Assembly (NCBI GenBank): GCA_900313345.1
Contig: OMQW01000009.1
Coordinates: forward strand, 1 to 8,551
Origin: an uncultured Eubacteriales bacterium
Lineage (GTDB): Bacteria; Bacillota_I; Bacilli_A; RF39; UBA660
Reading direction: 5' to 3'
DNA length: 8,551 nt
The position numbers and the translations under genes are program-made. The notes beneath the pieces were generated by a model that was not told the DNA's origin, did no database searches, and saw only the letters and a program-made list of their open reading frames with translations. Within the stretch, counting starts at the first letter, position 1. Each line of letters starts with the position of its first letter. This document shows positions 1 to 6,809 of this stretch, piece by piece.

Positions 1-405
1 GAAATAGTAGGATATGGTTTATCATCAAGAAAAGGAAACATAAAATCATATTATGATGGATTAAATCAAGTTTTAAATAAAATAAAAGAAGAACAAATTG
101 AAGAACCTATTATATTACACACTGATCAAGGTTCTGTTTATTCTTCTAAGTCATACAACAATCTTCTTAATGAATTTAATATTCAACGTTCAATGAGTCG
201 AGCTGGAACACCTACAGATAATCCAGTAAACGAATCATTAAATGGTTGGATTAAAGAAGAATTGTTTATAGATTTTAATTTGAAACATTCCGAAGATGTT
301 CCAAATCTAATTAAATTATACATTGATTATTACAATAATGAAAGACCAAGTTATGCATTAAATTATAAAACCCCAATTCAGTATAAAACTGAATCAGGGT
401 TTTAA
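1..405 (+). CDS. IS3-family transposase (OrfB, DDE type), C-terminal 134 residues
   Basis: This is the C-terminal part of an rve-type integrase-fold transposase, the enzyme that cuts and joins IS ends. The reading frame is open from base 1, so the 5' part is cut off by the window. The segment starts with EIVGYGLSSRKG, which in this family follows just after the first catalytic Asp. The second Asp is in HTDQGSVYSS (visible residue 42). The Glu is in NPVNESLNGWIKEE (residue 78), with exactly 35 residues between, the D(35)E spacing typical of IS3. The closing motif YYNNERPSYALNYKTP is also family-typical. Codon choice differs from the neighbouring core genes (CCA, ACA, TCA and AAC are more frequent than their T-ending synonyms), consistent with foreign origin. 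The visible part has no frameshift or internal stop, so the element may be intact. It converges with the femX-like gene. Confidence 0.93.
   Translation, partial: EIVGYGLSSRKGNIKSYYDGLNQVLNKIKEEQIEEPIILHTDQGSVYSSKSYNNLLNEFNIQRSMSRAGTPTDNPVNESLNGWIKEELFIDFNLKHSEDVPNLIKLYIDYYNNERPSYALNYKTPIQYKTESGF
367..403. terminator. Bidirectional hairpin at the end of the transposase gene
   Basis: A long inverted repeat lies in the last codons of the transposase gene. AAAACCC (367-373) pairs with GGGTTTT (397-403), and ATTCAG (376-381) pairs with CTGAAT (389-394). A 2x2 internal mismatch and a 7-base loop interrupt it. On the minus strand the stem ends in GGGG then TTTTATAATTT, a good intrinsic-terminator shape for transcripts leaving the femX-like gene about 40 bases downstream of its stop. 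On the plus strand the stem ends in TTTT and a second T run follows at 413-418. Activity in either direction is inferred. Confidence 0.6.
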
Positions 406-422
406 TGAATCTCTTTTTAATC

Positions 423-447
423 TGTCTACTTTTAATTGACTAGTTTA
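423..447. repeat. Probable right terminal inverted repeat of the IS3-family element
   Basis: The stretch begins TGTCTACTTTTAATTGAC and ends TAGTTTA. It matches the overall shape of IS3/IS150-group right ends (TGTC, ACTTTT tract, AGT, terminal A) and sits 18 bases after the transposase stop, where such a repeat is expected. The left partner is outside the window, so this is assigned by pattern and position only. Its last three bases coincide with the stop codon of the minus-strand gene. Confidence 0.45.
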
Positions 448-1695
448 TATAAGATCCCTTTTAAATTGATAGCTTTTGTTTTTACTGAATGCTTGATACA
501 TTGAATAATTTATATTATTTAATATTAAATCAAATTCTCCTATATATTCTATAGGTATACTGTTATATTCTAATTTCGCATTATTTAAGTTTGTATATAT
601 ATTCTTTTTTTCAAAATTACCATATAACGCATTCATATTTATATAATTTAGGTTTTGTTTTTTTGATTTTTCTATTAAATACCACTTTAGTAAATAATTA
701 CTATTTAGATGGGAAAAATTCTTGTTATAACCTTCTGCTATTATATATCTCGAATTATTATAATCGATTGTTAATAATCCACTTATTATTAAACCTTTTG
801 GATATTCTTTTAATAGTTTAGTTGCAAGTACTAAGTCATTTTTATATACATCTATTAGTCTATCAGATTCCATTTTCATATTTAATATTTTATTATTCTT
901 TTTTCCTATATTTTGTATTTTTTTAGCTAAATTATTATTTCTTTCTAGTTCGCTTTCATATCTTTTTTTTGATTCTATTACAAATGAATCTGTATTTAAT
1001 ACCGCATAATATACTTGACTAGTTGGAAACTGTTTTACTATTTCATTTAAATATTTTTTGTTAAATATTTTTTTATCTTTTATAAAATTATAAAGTTCAC
1101 TTATATTTTTTGTTTTATCTTCTGAAATTGTAATTCCACAACCTCTTGCTCTTGTGATTTTGTGTTTTATTCTTTTATTCATATTATTATATAAATTTAT
1201 AGTTGTATCATTTAATAATTTTATAGACTCATATCTAGGTTGTTCATTTTCAAAACCTTTATTTTGCCCTTTATATTTAAAACCTGCTGATTTAATATTT
1301 ATCATTATATTATTTATTTCATTATTTAAATTGGTTATTTTACCTTTATTATCTCTTATAGTTGCAGGTATGTATGGATCTATTCTTAATAATATAAAAC
1401 CTTGATTACCTAATAATTCCTTTATTTTTTCTGTTATTTCTATTAATTTTTCTTTATTGCTATAATCTAATAAAAGACCTCTTGGAGCATATGCTATTTT
1501 TTTACCCATAAATACTTCTTTATATATTAATAATGACGCTCCTATTAGTTTTGAATCTTTAATACCTATAAAGTGAGTTTCAAATCCCATATTTTTCATT
1601 ACTTCTGCATATTCTATTGATTGATAATAATTACGATATTTATGGTTTTTGGCAAAATTTTCAAATTCTTGTTCACTTAAAGTAATTATTTGCAT
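445..1695 (-). CDS. FemX/MurM-like tRNA-dependent peptidoglycan aminoacyltransferase
   Basis: Members of the FemABX family move amino acids from aminoacyl-tRNA to the stem peptide of lipid II (or its nascent peptide side chain) at the inner face of the membrane, building the interpeptide bridge. The protein has 416 residues, the usual size. The first GNAT-like half contains the YYQSIEYAEVMKNMGF start region, GKKIAYAPRGLLLDY (about 64-78) and ILLRIDPYIP (101-110). The basic stretch NMNKRIKHKITRARGCG (171-187) fits the family's tRNA/substrate motif. Residues 241-297 are Lys/Glu-rich and probably form the helical coiled-coil arm seen in FemA. The second half carries NYLLKWYLIEKSKKQNLNYINM (split around 333-354) and YIGEFDL (384-390). 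The ATG at 1695 has an AAAGGAG site 8 bases upstream. The amino acid and substrate (Gly, Ala or Ser; FemX, MurM or MurN role) cannot be told. Its stop codon abuts the IS end. Confidence 0.87.
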   Translation of the reverse strand: MQIITLSEQEFENFAKNHKYRNYYQSIEYAEVMKNMGFETHFIGIKDSKLIGASLLIYKEVFMGKKIAYAPRGLLLDYSNKEKLIEITEKIKELLGNQGFILLRIDPYIPATIRDNKGKITNLNNEINNIMINIKSAGFKYKGQNKGFENEQPRYESIKLLNDTTINLYNNMNKRIKHKITRARGCGITISEDKTKNISELYNFIKDKKIFNKKYLNEIVKQFPTSQVYYAVLNTDSFVIESKKRYESELERNNNLAKKIQNIGKKNNKILNMKMESDRLIDVYKNDLVLATKLLKEYPKGLIISGLLTIDYNNSRYIIAEGYNKNFSHLNSNYLLKWYLIEKSKKQNLNYINMNALYGNFEKKNIYTNLNNAKLEYNSIPIEYIGEFDLILNNINYSMYQAFSKNKSYQFKRDLI

Positions 1696-1701
1696 TTAAC
1701 T

Positions 1702-1752
1702 CACTCCTTTACAATATATATTTATTATAACATCTAATATTTGTTTTCTCAA
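1702..1752 (-). promoter_or_regulatory. Promoter and ribosome binding site of the femX-like gene
   Basis: On the minus strand a TTGAGA -35 box (1752-1747) is followed after exactly 17 bases by TATAAT (1729-1724), with a TG one base before the -10 (extended -10). Transcription would begin near 1717. The AAAGGAGTG ribosome site (1710-1702) lies 7-8 bases before the ATG. This is a textbook housekeeping sigma-A promoter by sequence; activity is inferred. Confidence 0.75.
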
Positions 1753-1780
1753 TAATTTAATAGTATAATAATAAGAGGTG
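1741..1780 (+). promoter_or_regulatory. murD promoter with very short leader, and ribosome binding site
   Basis: TTGTTT (1741-1746) and TATAAT (1764-1769) are separated by 17 bases, an ideal sigma-A spacing. The AAGAGGTG ribosome site (1773-1780) begins only a few bases after the -10 box, so the predicted start of transcription (about 1775-1777) falls within it and the leader would be only about 10-14 bases. The site favours the ATG at 1787 over the GTG at 1778, which lies inside the ribosome site itself. Confidence 0.65.
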
Positions 1781-1786
1781 ATATGT

Positions 1787-3145
1787 ATGTTTTTAAATAA
1801 TAAAATATTAGTTATTGGTATGGCTAGAAGTGGTTATGCTGCTGCTAAATATCTTGCAAAAAGAGGGAATACTGTTATTTTAAATGATGGTGGTTCTATT
1901 GAAAAGCAAGATCAAATTAAAATTAAAGAATTAGAGGATTTAGGAGTTAAACTTATTTTTGGTTCTCATCCTGATGATTTAATTGATAGTAGTTTTGATT
2001 ATATTATTAAGAATCCTGGTATAAAAGATGATCATAAGCTTTGTAAACAGGCTTATAGTTTAAATATTCCAGTAATTAATGAAGTTGAAATGGCTTATAG
2101 ACTTTTACCTAATGATGTTACTTTAATTGGTATTACTGGTACTAATGGTAAGACTACAACTACAACTTTAACTTATAATATCTTACATGATTATTATAAA
2201 GAAAGAGTTCATCTAGCAGGTAATATTGGTTATCCTCTTGTTAGTATTTTAGATGACCTAAAAAAAGATGATATTATTGTTATGGAAGTTAGTTGCCAAC
2301 AAAGTGTTAATTTTAATGAATTTAAACCTCATATTGGTTTAATTACTAATTTTAGTCCTGCACATATTGATTTCTTTGATGGCAGTTTTGAAAATTATAA
2401 AGAAACTAAGTGTAAGATGATAAGAAATCAAAATGAAGAAGATATTTGTATTTTAAATATTGATGATTCTGATTTAAGTAAGAGACTTTCTAATATAAAG
2501 AGTCAAACTAAATATTTTTCTAGTTCTAAGAGTATAAATGGATGTTATTTAGAAAATAATTCTATTATGTATTATGGTGAAAAGGTTATGAATATTAGTG
2601 ATGTTAAAATACCTGGAATTCATAATTTGGAAAATATTATGGGTGCTATTATGATTAGTAAGGAATTTGATGTTCCTAATAAATCTATTAGTGATACTAT
2701 TTGTAATTTTAGGGGTGTAGAACATAGACTTGAGTATGTTGATACTGTTAGAGGTGTTAGATTCTATAATGATACTGAAGCGACTAATATTAAATGTTCT
2801 CAAATAGCTTTAGCTTCTTTTAATAATCCTACTATTATTATTTTAGGTGGACTTGAAAGAGGACAAGACTTTAATGAATTAAAACCTTTTATGAAAAATG
2901 TAAAAGCCATTATTGGTATTGGACAATGTAGAGAAAGAGTTAAAGATTTTGGTGAATCTATTAATATTCCTACATATATTTTTGAATATCAAAAAGATAG
3001 TTTTAATAAAATTAATGAAATTATGGAAAGTGGAGATGTTGTATTGCTTTCTCCTGCTTCTGCTTCATGGGATCAATATAAAGAGTGTGAAGTAAGAGGT
3101 GCTGAATTTAAAGAATTGGTTGGTGAATTAAAACATGAAGATTAA
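1787..3145 (+). CDS. murD: UDP-N-acetylmuramoyl-L-alanine--D-glutamate ligase
   Basis: MurD is the cytoplasmic ATP-dependent ligase that adds D-glutamate to UDP-MurNAc-L-Ala, the second amino acid of the peptidoglycan stem peptide. The 452-residue protein has all three Mur-ligase domains. The N-terminal Rossmann-like domain begins KILVIGMARSGYAAAKYL and holds the NPGI motif (76-79). The central domain has the P-loop GITGTNGKTTT (115-125), VMEVSCQQS (165-173) for the metal-binding Glu, and YKETK with K208 in the place of the carbamylated Lys. The C-terminal domain has GVEHRLE (310-316), NDTEATN (328-334), IILGGLERGQDF (351-362) and LLSPASASWDQYK (420-432). The start at 1787 is chosen because the ribosome site AAGAGGTG ends 6 bases before it; a GTG at 1778 would add three residues but overlaps that site. 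It overlaps eno by 11 bases and is separated from any division/cell-wall cluster visible here. Confidence 0.97.
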   Translation: MFLNNKILVIGMARSGYAAAKYLAKRGNTVILNDGGSIEKQDQIKIKELEDLGVKLIFGSHPDDLIDSSFDYIIKNPGIKDDHKLCKQAYSLNIPVINEVEMAYRLLPNDVTLIGITGTNGKTTTTTLTYNILHDYYKERVHLAGNIGYPLVSILDDLKKDDIIVMEVSCQQSVNFNEFKPHIGLITNFSPAHIDFFDGSFENYKETKCKMIRNQNEEDICILNIDDSDLSKRLSNIKSQTKYFSSSKSINGCYLENNSIMYYGEKVMNISDVKIPGIHNLENIMGAIMISKEFDVPNKSISDTICNFRGVEHRLEYVDTVRGVRFYNDTEATNIKCSQIALASFNNPTIIILGGLERGQDFNELKPFMKNVKAIIGIGQCRERVKDFGESINIPTYIFEYQKDSFNKINEIMESGDVVLLSPASASWDQYKECEVRGAEFKELVGELKHED

Positions 3146-4367
3146 AAATATTATTGGTCGAGAAATTATTGATTCTAGAGGTAATCCTACAGTTGAAGTT
3201 GATTGTATACTTGAAGATGGTACTCTTGGTAGAGCTTCTGTCCCAAGCGGTGCTTCTACGGGATATAGAGAGGCTTTAGAACTTCGTGATCATGATAATC
3301 GTAGATTTAATGGTAATGGTGTTTTAAAGGCTGTTAATAACGTTAATGGGCCTTTAAAAGAACTTGTTGTTGGTATGGATGCTGATAATCAAAGAGAGAT
3401 TGATTATGCCATGATTTATTTAGATGGAACTAGTAATAAAGAAAGACTTGGTGCTAATGCTATTTTAGGTGTTTCTATGGCTGTATTAAAAGCGGCTAGT
3501 TTAAGTCATCATATGCCACTTTATAAATATATTGGTAATGGTAATATTTTACCTAGACCTATGATGAATGTTATTAATGGTGGTAAGCATGCTGATAATT
3601 CTTTAGATTTTCAAGAATATATGATTATTCCAACTAAAAATAATATTCATGAAAATGTTAGAGTTGGTTCGGAAGTTTTTCATGCATTAAAGGATTTATT
3701 AAAAGAAAAGGGCTATATTACTGCAGTAGGTGATGAGGGTGGTTTTGCTCCTTCATTAAAAAGTAATATGGAAGGCTTTGATTTATTAATGGAAGCTGTT
3801 AAAAGAGCTGGCTATATTCCAGGAGTTGATGTTTCTTTTGCAATGGATGCTGCTGCTTCAGAATTTTATAAGGATGGTTTATATTATTTAAAAGGTGAAG
3901 ATAGAAAACTTAATACTGATGAATTAATTAATTATTATGTTGACTTATGTAATAAATATCCTATTATTTCTATAGAAGATCCTTTATATGAAGATGATTT
4001 TGATGGATTTAATAAAATTACTAATATATTAGGCTCTAAAGTACAAATAGTTGGCGATGATTTATTTGTTACAAATAAGAAGTATTTAGAGATGGGAATT
4101 AATAAGAAAGCTGCTAATGCTATACTTATAAAAGTTAATCAAATAGGTACTATTACTGAAACGTTAGAAACTATTAAACTTGCTAAAGATAATAATTATA
4201 ATACAGTTATTTCTCATAGAAGTGGTGAAACTGAAGATACAACTATTGCTTCTTTAGCAGTTGGACTTAATTTATTACAAATAAAGACTGGTTCTATGTC
4301 TAGAACTGATAGATTATGTAAATATAATGAATTATTAAGAATAGAAGAGGAAATAAATAATAATTAA
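3135..4367 (+). CDS. eno: Enolase (phosphopyruvate hydratase)
   Basis: Enolase interconverts 2-phosphoglycerate and phosphoenolpyruvate in glycolysis. The N-terminus IIGREIIDSRGNPTVEVD and the mobile loop PSGASTG are present. Metal ligands are visible as D238 (FAMDAA), E281 (SIEDP) and D308 (VGDDLF). Catalytic residues are E161 (FQEYM), E201 (GDEGGF) and K333 in ILIKVNQIGT. The C-terminal ISHRSGETEDTTIASLAVG signature is intact. At 410 residues it is somewhat shorter than the usual 420-435, but no key motif is missing. The ATG lies inside the end of murD (11-base overlap). Its ribosome site is weak (GGTTGGTGA at 3118-3126), so translational coupling to murD is likely. A promoter inside murD cannot be excluded for such a highly expressed enzyme. 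secG follows after 55 bases, with its own candidate promoter. Confidence 0.98.
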   Translation: MKIKNIIGREIIDSRGNPTVEVDCILEDGTLGRASVPSGASTGYREALELRDHDNRRFNGNGVLKAVNNVNGPLKELVVGMDADNQREIDYAMIYLDGTSNKERLGANAILGVSMAVLKAASLSHHMPLYKYIGNGNILPRPMMNVINGGKHADNSLDFQEYMIIPTKNNIHENVRVGSEVFHALKDLLKEKGYITAVGDEGGFAPSLKSNMEGFDLLMEAVKRAGYIPGVDVSFAMDAAASEFYKDGLYYLKGEDRKLNTDELINYYVDLCNKYPIISIEDPLYEDDFDGFNKITNILGSKVQIVGDDLFVTNKKYLEMGINKKAANAILIKVNQIGTITETLETIKLAKDNNYNTVISHRSGETEDTTIASLAVGLNLLQIKTGSMSRTDRLCKYNELLRIEEEINNN

Positions 4368-4416
4368 TTGATATATTATTTAAAATATGTTAATATAATA
4401 CTAGTTTTTTAGGAGG
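4368..4416 (+). promoter_or_regulatory. Candidate secG promoter and strong ribosome binding site
   Basis: TTGATA (4368-4373) stands 17 bases before TAATAT (4391-4396); an overlapping perfect TATAAT (4394-4399) would leave a 20-base spacer. Either could act as the -10. The perfect AGGAGG site (4411-4416) precedes the secG ATG by 6 bases and fixes that start. The surrounding sequence is extremely AT-rich, so chance matches are common and the promoter call is tentative. Confidence 0.4.
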
Positions 4417-4422
4417 CACAAT

Positions 4423-4635
4423 ATGGAGACTTTATTAATTATACTTTCAATATTAATAATATTACTTGTACTTTTACAAAGTGGTAAAGCTGAAGGACCT
4501 GCTCAAATTATATCTTCTGGTAATAGTGATTTATTTAAAGAGAGAAAAGAAAGAGGTTCTGAACTTGTTATAAGTAGAGCTACTATGATACTTGGACTTG
4601 CTTTCTTTGTAATATGTTTAGTACTTTCATTTTAA
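4423..4635 (+). CDS. secG: Preprotein translocase subunit SecG
   Basis: SecG is the small accessory subunit of the SecYEG channel in the cytoplasmic membrane and assists SecA-driven protein export. The 70-residue product has the expected size and layout. A first membrane helix spans about residues 3-19 (LLIILSILIILLVLLQ). The cytoplasmic loop holds QSGKAEGPAQ and a Gly/Ser-rich part, close to the family pattern LLQSGKGxG. A short charged stretch (FKERKERGSE) follows, then a second helix from about residue 50 to 70. An AGGAGG ribosome site fixes the start. Its stop codon lies in the first stem of the terminator that follows. Position directly upstream of rnr and smpB is the common Firmicutes arrangement, although the carboxylesterase gene found between secG and rnr in Bacillus subtilis is absent here. 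Confidence 0.95.
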   Translation: METLLIILSILIILLVLLQSGKAEGPAQIISSGNSDLFKERKERGSELVISRATMILGLAFFVICLVLSF

Positions 4636-4659
4636 GACTTTTATAAGTCTTTTATTTTT
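4634..4659 (+). terminator. Small intrinsic terminator after secG
   Basis: AAGACTT (4634-4640) and AAGTCTT (4645-4651) form a 7-bp stem with a TTAT loop, followed by the T-rich run TTATTTTT. The stem begins within the TAA stop of secG. It is short and AT-rich, so it may only attenuate, letting part of the transcription continue into rnr. Confidence 0.55.
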
Positions 4660-4680
4660 GCTATAATTATTAGGAAGGTG
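4657..4680 (+). promoter_or_regulatory. Extended -10 promoter and ribosome binding site of rnr
   Basis: TGC directly precedes TATAAT (4662-4667), giving a TGN extended -10 element; no good -35 box is visible because that position falls in the secG terminator stem. The ribosome site AGGAAGGTG (4672-4680) starts only five bases after the -10 box, so the leader would be about 10-15 bases, as at murD. The rnr ATG follows 7 bases later. Confidence 0.5.
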
Positions 4681-4687
4681 AAAAATA

Positions 4688-6793
4688 ATGAGGGATGAAT
4701 TAATAACAATACTTAGTAATAGTGATCGAGCTCTTAGTGCATATGAAATTGAAGATATGCTTAATTTAATTGAGCCAGAAGAAGTTAAAGAAATGCTTGA
4801 TACTTTAACTAGTTTAGAAAAAGAAGCTGTTGTGTATCATACTAATAAAGATAAATATATGCTTTTAAAAGATAGTCATTTATTACGTGGTATTATGAGA
4901 GCTAATAAAAAAGGATTTGGATTTGTTGATATAGATGATAATCCTGAAGATGTTTATGTTAGTCAAGATAATATGAATGGAGCTATTCATAATGATATTG
5001 TTTTAGTTGAATTAATTTCTAAAAGAAATGTTCAAAAACTTGAGGGTAGAGTAGTAAGAATTGTTGAAAGAAGTTCAGATACTTATATAGGTGAAATTAA
5101 TTTTAAGAAAGATACTGGATATATTACTCTTGATGATAATAAGATAAAACTTCAAATACAAGTTGATAAAGCACATAGTTTAAATGCTGTTGATGGTCAT
5201 AAGGTTGTTGTTAAATTATTAAAGAAAATTAATAATTTAGCATATACAGGAGAAGTTGTTGAAATATTAGGTCATAAGAATGATCCAGGAGTTGATATTT
5301 TATCTATTGTTAAAAAGTATAATATTAATACTGAATTTCCAGATGATGTTAAACTTGAAGTTAGAAAACTACCTAATCAAGTTTTAGAAGAAGAACTTAG
5401 TGATAGAACTGATTTAAGAGATACTACAATCTTTACTATAGATGGTGATGATACAAAAGATATTGATGATGCTATTTCTATAGAAAGACTTAAAAATGGC
5501 AATTATAAACTTGGTGTACATATTGCAGATGTTTCTCATTATGTTACTGAAGGATCTCCACTTGATAATGAAGCTATGGCGAGAGGAACTTCTGTTTATT
5601 TAGTTGATAGAGTTATACCTATGCTCCCTCATGAACTTTCTAATGGGATTTGTTCTTTAAATCCTGGAGTAGATAGACTTGCTATTAGTTGTGTTATGGA
5701 ATTTGATAACAAAGGTAATCAAATTAATTATGATATTTTTCCTAGTGTTATTAGATCTAGAAAACAAATGACATATAAGAATGTTAATAGTATTTTAGAA
5801 AAGAATATTGTTCCAGAAGGTTATCAAGAATTTGAAAAAGATTTAAGACTTATGGAAGAACTTGCAATAATATTACGTAAAATGAAAGTAAGACGTGGCT
5901 ATATTGATTTTGATATTGATGAAGCTAAAGTAATTGTTGATGAAAATGGTAAACCTTTAGATGTTGTTTTAAGAGATAGAGGTGCTGGAGAAAAACTTAT
6001 AGAAGACTTTATGATAGCAGCTAATGAATGTGTTGCTACTCATATTTACTTTATGAATTTACCATTTATTTATAGAGTTCATGAAACTCCTAAAGAAGAA
6101 AAAATTAAAGGATTCTTAAATTATGTTAGTATGCTTGGTTATCATGTTAATGGTAATATAAAAGATATTAATCCAAAAATGGTCCAAAGTTTAATTGATT
6201 CTCTTGATGATAAACCTGAGTTTAAAGTTTTATCTACTCTTTTACTTAGAAGTATGCAAAAAGCTGTTTATAAAACTCAAAACGTGGGACATTTTGGTCT
6301 TGCTTCTAAGTGTTATACACACTTTACATCACCAATTAGAAGATATCCAGATACTACTGTTCATAGATTATTACATACTTATTTATTTGATCATAAGTTA
6401 GATGATCAAACTATAAATATGTATGAACATAAACTTGAATATGTTGCACAACATTCATCTGATAGAGAAAGAGCTTCTGTAGATTGTGAAAGAGAAGTAG
6501 ACGATATGAAGATGGCTGAATATATGGAAAGTCATATTGGAGAAGACTTCGATGGTATGATTTCTTCTGTATTGAGCTTTGGTATATTTGTTGAACTTGA
6601 TAATTTAATTGAAGGTTTAGTTCCTATTAAAGATATGGATGATTTCTATAATTATGATGAAGATAGAATGACTCTTACTGGTGAAAAGAATCATGTTAAA
6701 TACTCTTTAGGTGATAGAGTTAGAATTAAAGTTGTTAGAGCTAGTAAAGAAGATAAAATAATTGATTTTAAAATTATTAAAAAATTAGATTAA
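4688..6793 (+). CDS. rnr: Ribonuclease R (3'-5' exoribonuclease, RNB family)
   Basis: RNase R degrades structured RNA processively from the 3' end. It works with tmRNA-SmpB to remove non-stop messages and also acts in RNA quality control. The 701-residue protein shows the RNase R domain order. A winged-helix-like N-terminus (about 1-60) is followed by cold-shock domains (about 66-127, with NKKGFGFVDID, and about 130-195). The RNB catalytic domain covers about 240-560 and an S1 domain about 618-697 (GMISSVLSFGIFVEL). The catalytic aspartates sit in TIDGDDTKDIDDAIS as D252, D258, D260 and D261, the same spacing as the E. coli enzyme. HFTSPIRRYPDTTVHRLL begins at H545. The long Lys-rich tail of some homologues is lacking. 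The N-terminal helix-turn-helix region and S1 domain favour RNase R over RNase II. It lies 16 bases before smpB and is almost certainly co-transcribed with it. Confidence 0.97.
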   Translation: MRDELITILSNSDRALSAYEIEDMLNLIEPEEVKEMLDTLTSLEKEAVVYHTNKDKYMLLKDSHLLRGIMRANKKGFGFVDIDDNPEDVYVSQDNMNGAIHNDIVLVELISKRNVQKLEGRVVRIVERSSDTYIGEINFKKDTGYITLDDNKIKLQIQVDKAHSLNAVDGHKVVVKLLKKINNLAYTGEVVEILGHKNDPGVDILSIVKKYNINTEFPDDVKLEVRKLPNQVLEEELSDRTDLRDTTIFTIDGDDTKDIDDAISIERLKNGNYKLGVHIADVSHYVTEGSPLDNEAMARGTSVYLVDRVIPMLPHELSNGICSLNPGVDRLAISCVMEFDNKGNQINYDIFPSVIRSRKQMTYKNVNSILEKNIVPEGYQEFEKDLRLMEELAIILRKMKVRRGYIDFDIDEAKVIVDENGKPLDVVLRDRGAGEKLIEDFMIAANECVATHIYFMNLPFIYRVHETPKEEKIKGFLNYVSMLGYHVNGNIKDINPKMVQSLIDSLDDKPEFKVLSTLLLRSMQKAVYKTQNVGHFGLASKCYTHFTSPIRRYPDTTVHRLLHTYLFDHKLDDQTINMYEHKLEYVAQHSSDRERASVDCEREVDDMKMAEYMESHIGEDFDGMISSVLSFGIFVELDNLIEGLVPIKDMDDFYNYDEDRMTLTGEKNHVKYSLGDRVRIKVVRASKEDKIIDFKIIKKLD

Positions 6794-6796
6794 TAT

Positions 6797-6804
6797 AAGG
6801 AGGT
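6797..6804 (+). promoter_or_regulatory. Perfect ribosome binding site of smpB
   Basis: AAGGAGGT at 6797-6804 is fully complementary to the 16S rRNA anti-SD core and lies 5 bases before the ATG at 6810. It fixes the smpB start and is the strongest such site in the window, suggesting a high rate of SmpB translation from the rnr message. Confidence 0.85.
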
Positions 6805-6809
6805 AACTC

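Larger units (their letters stand above)
1..447 (+). mobile_element. Right-hand part of an IS3-family insertion sequence
   Basis: The window opens inside an IS element. What remains is the end of its transposase gene, a short non-coding stretch and a probable right terminal repeat ending near 447. The left end, the upstream helper ORF and the left repeat lie outside the window, so the target duplication cannot be checked. Family membership rests on the transposase motifs. The outer boundary is inferred from resemblance of 423-447 to the general IS3/IS150 terminal pattern (TGTC, then an ACTTTT tract, then a short AGT-containing end). The boundary could be off by a few bases. Confidence 0.7.

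Noticed and set aside
591..1405. Plus-strand open frames opposite the femX-like gene
   Set aside because: They are hydrophobic antisense shadows of a gene with clear family motifs and its own promoter.
1778..1786. GTG start for murD giving three extra residues
   Set aside because: The GTG lies within the AAGAGGTG ribosome site that serves the ATG at 1787, and MurD homologues begin close to that ATG.
2549..2803. Minus-strand open frame inside murD
   Set aside because: It lies within conserved MurD sequence, has no ribosome site or recognisable motif, and is a by-product of AT-rich coding sequence.
4372..4397. AT-only inverted repeat (TATATTA/TAATATA) as an enolase terminator
   Set aside because: It has only A-T pairs and a 12-base loop with no T run, and it overlaps the candidate secG -10 box; chance is likely in such AT-rich DNA.
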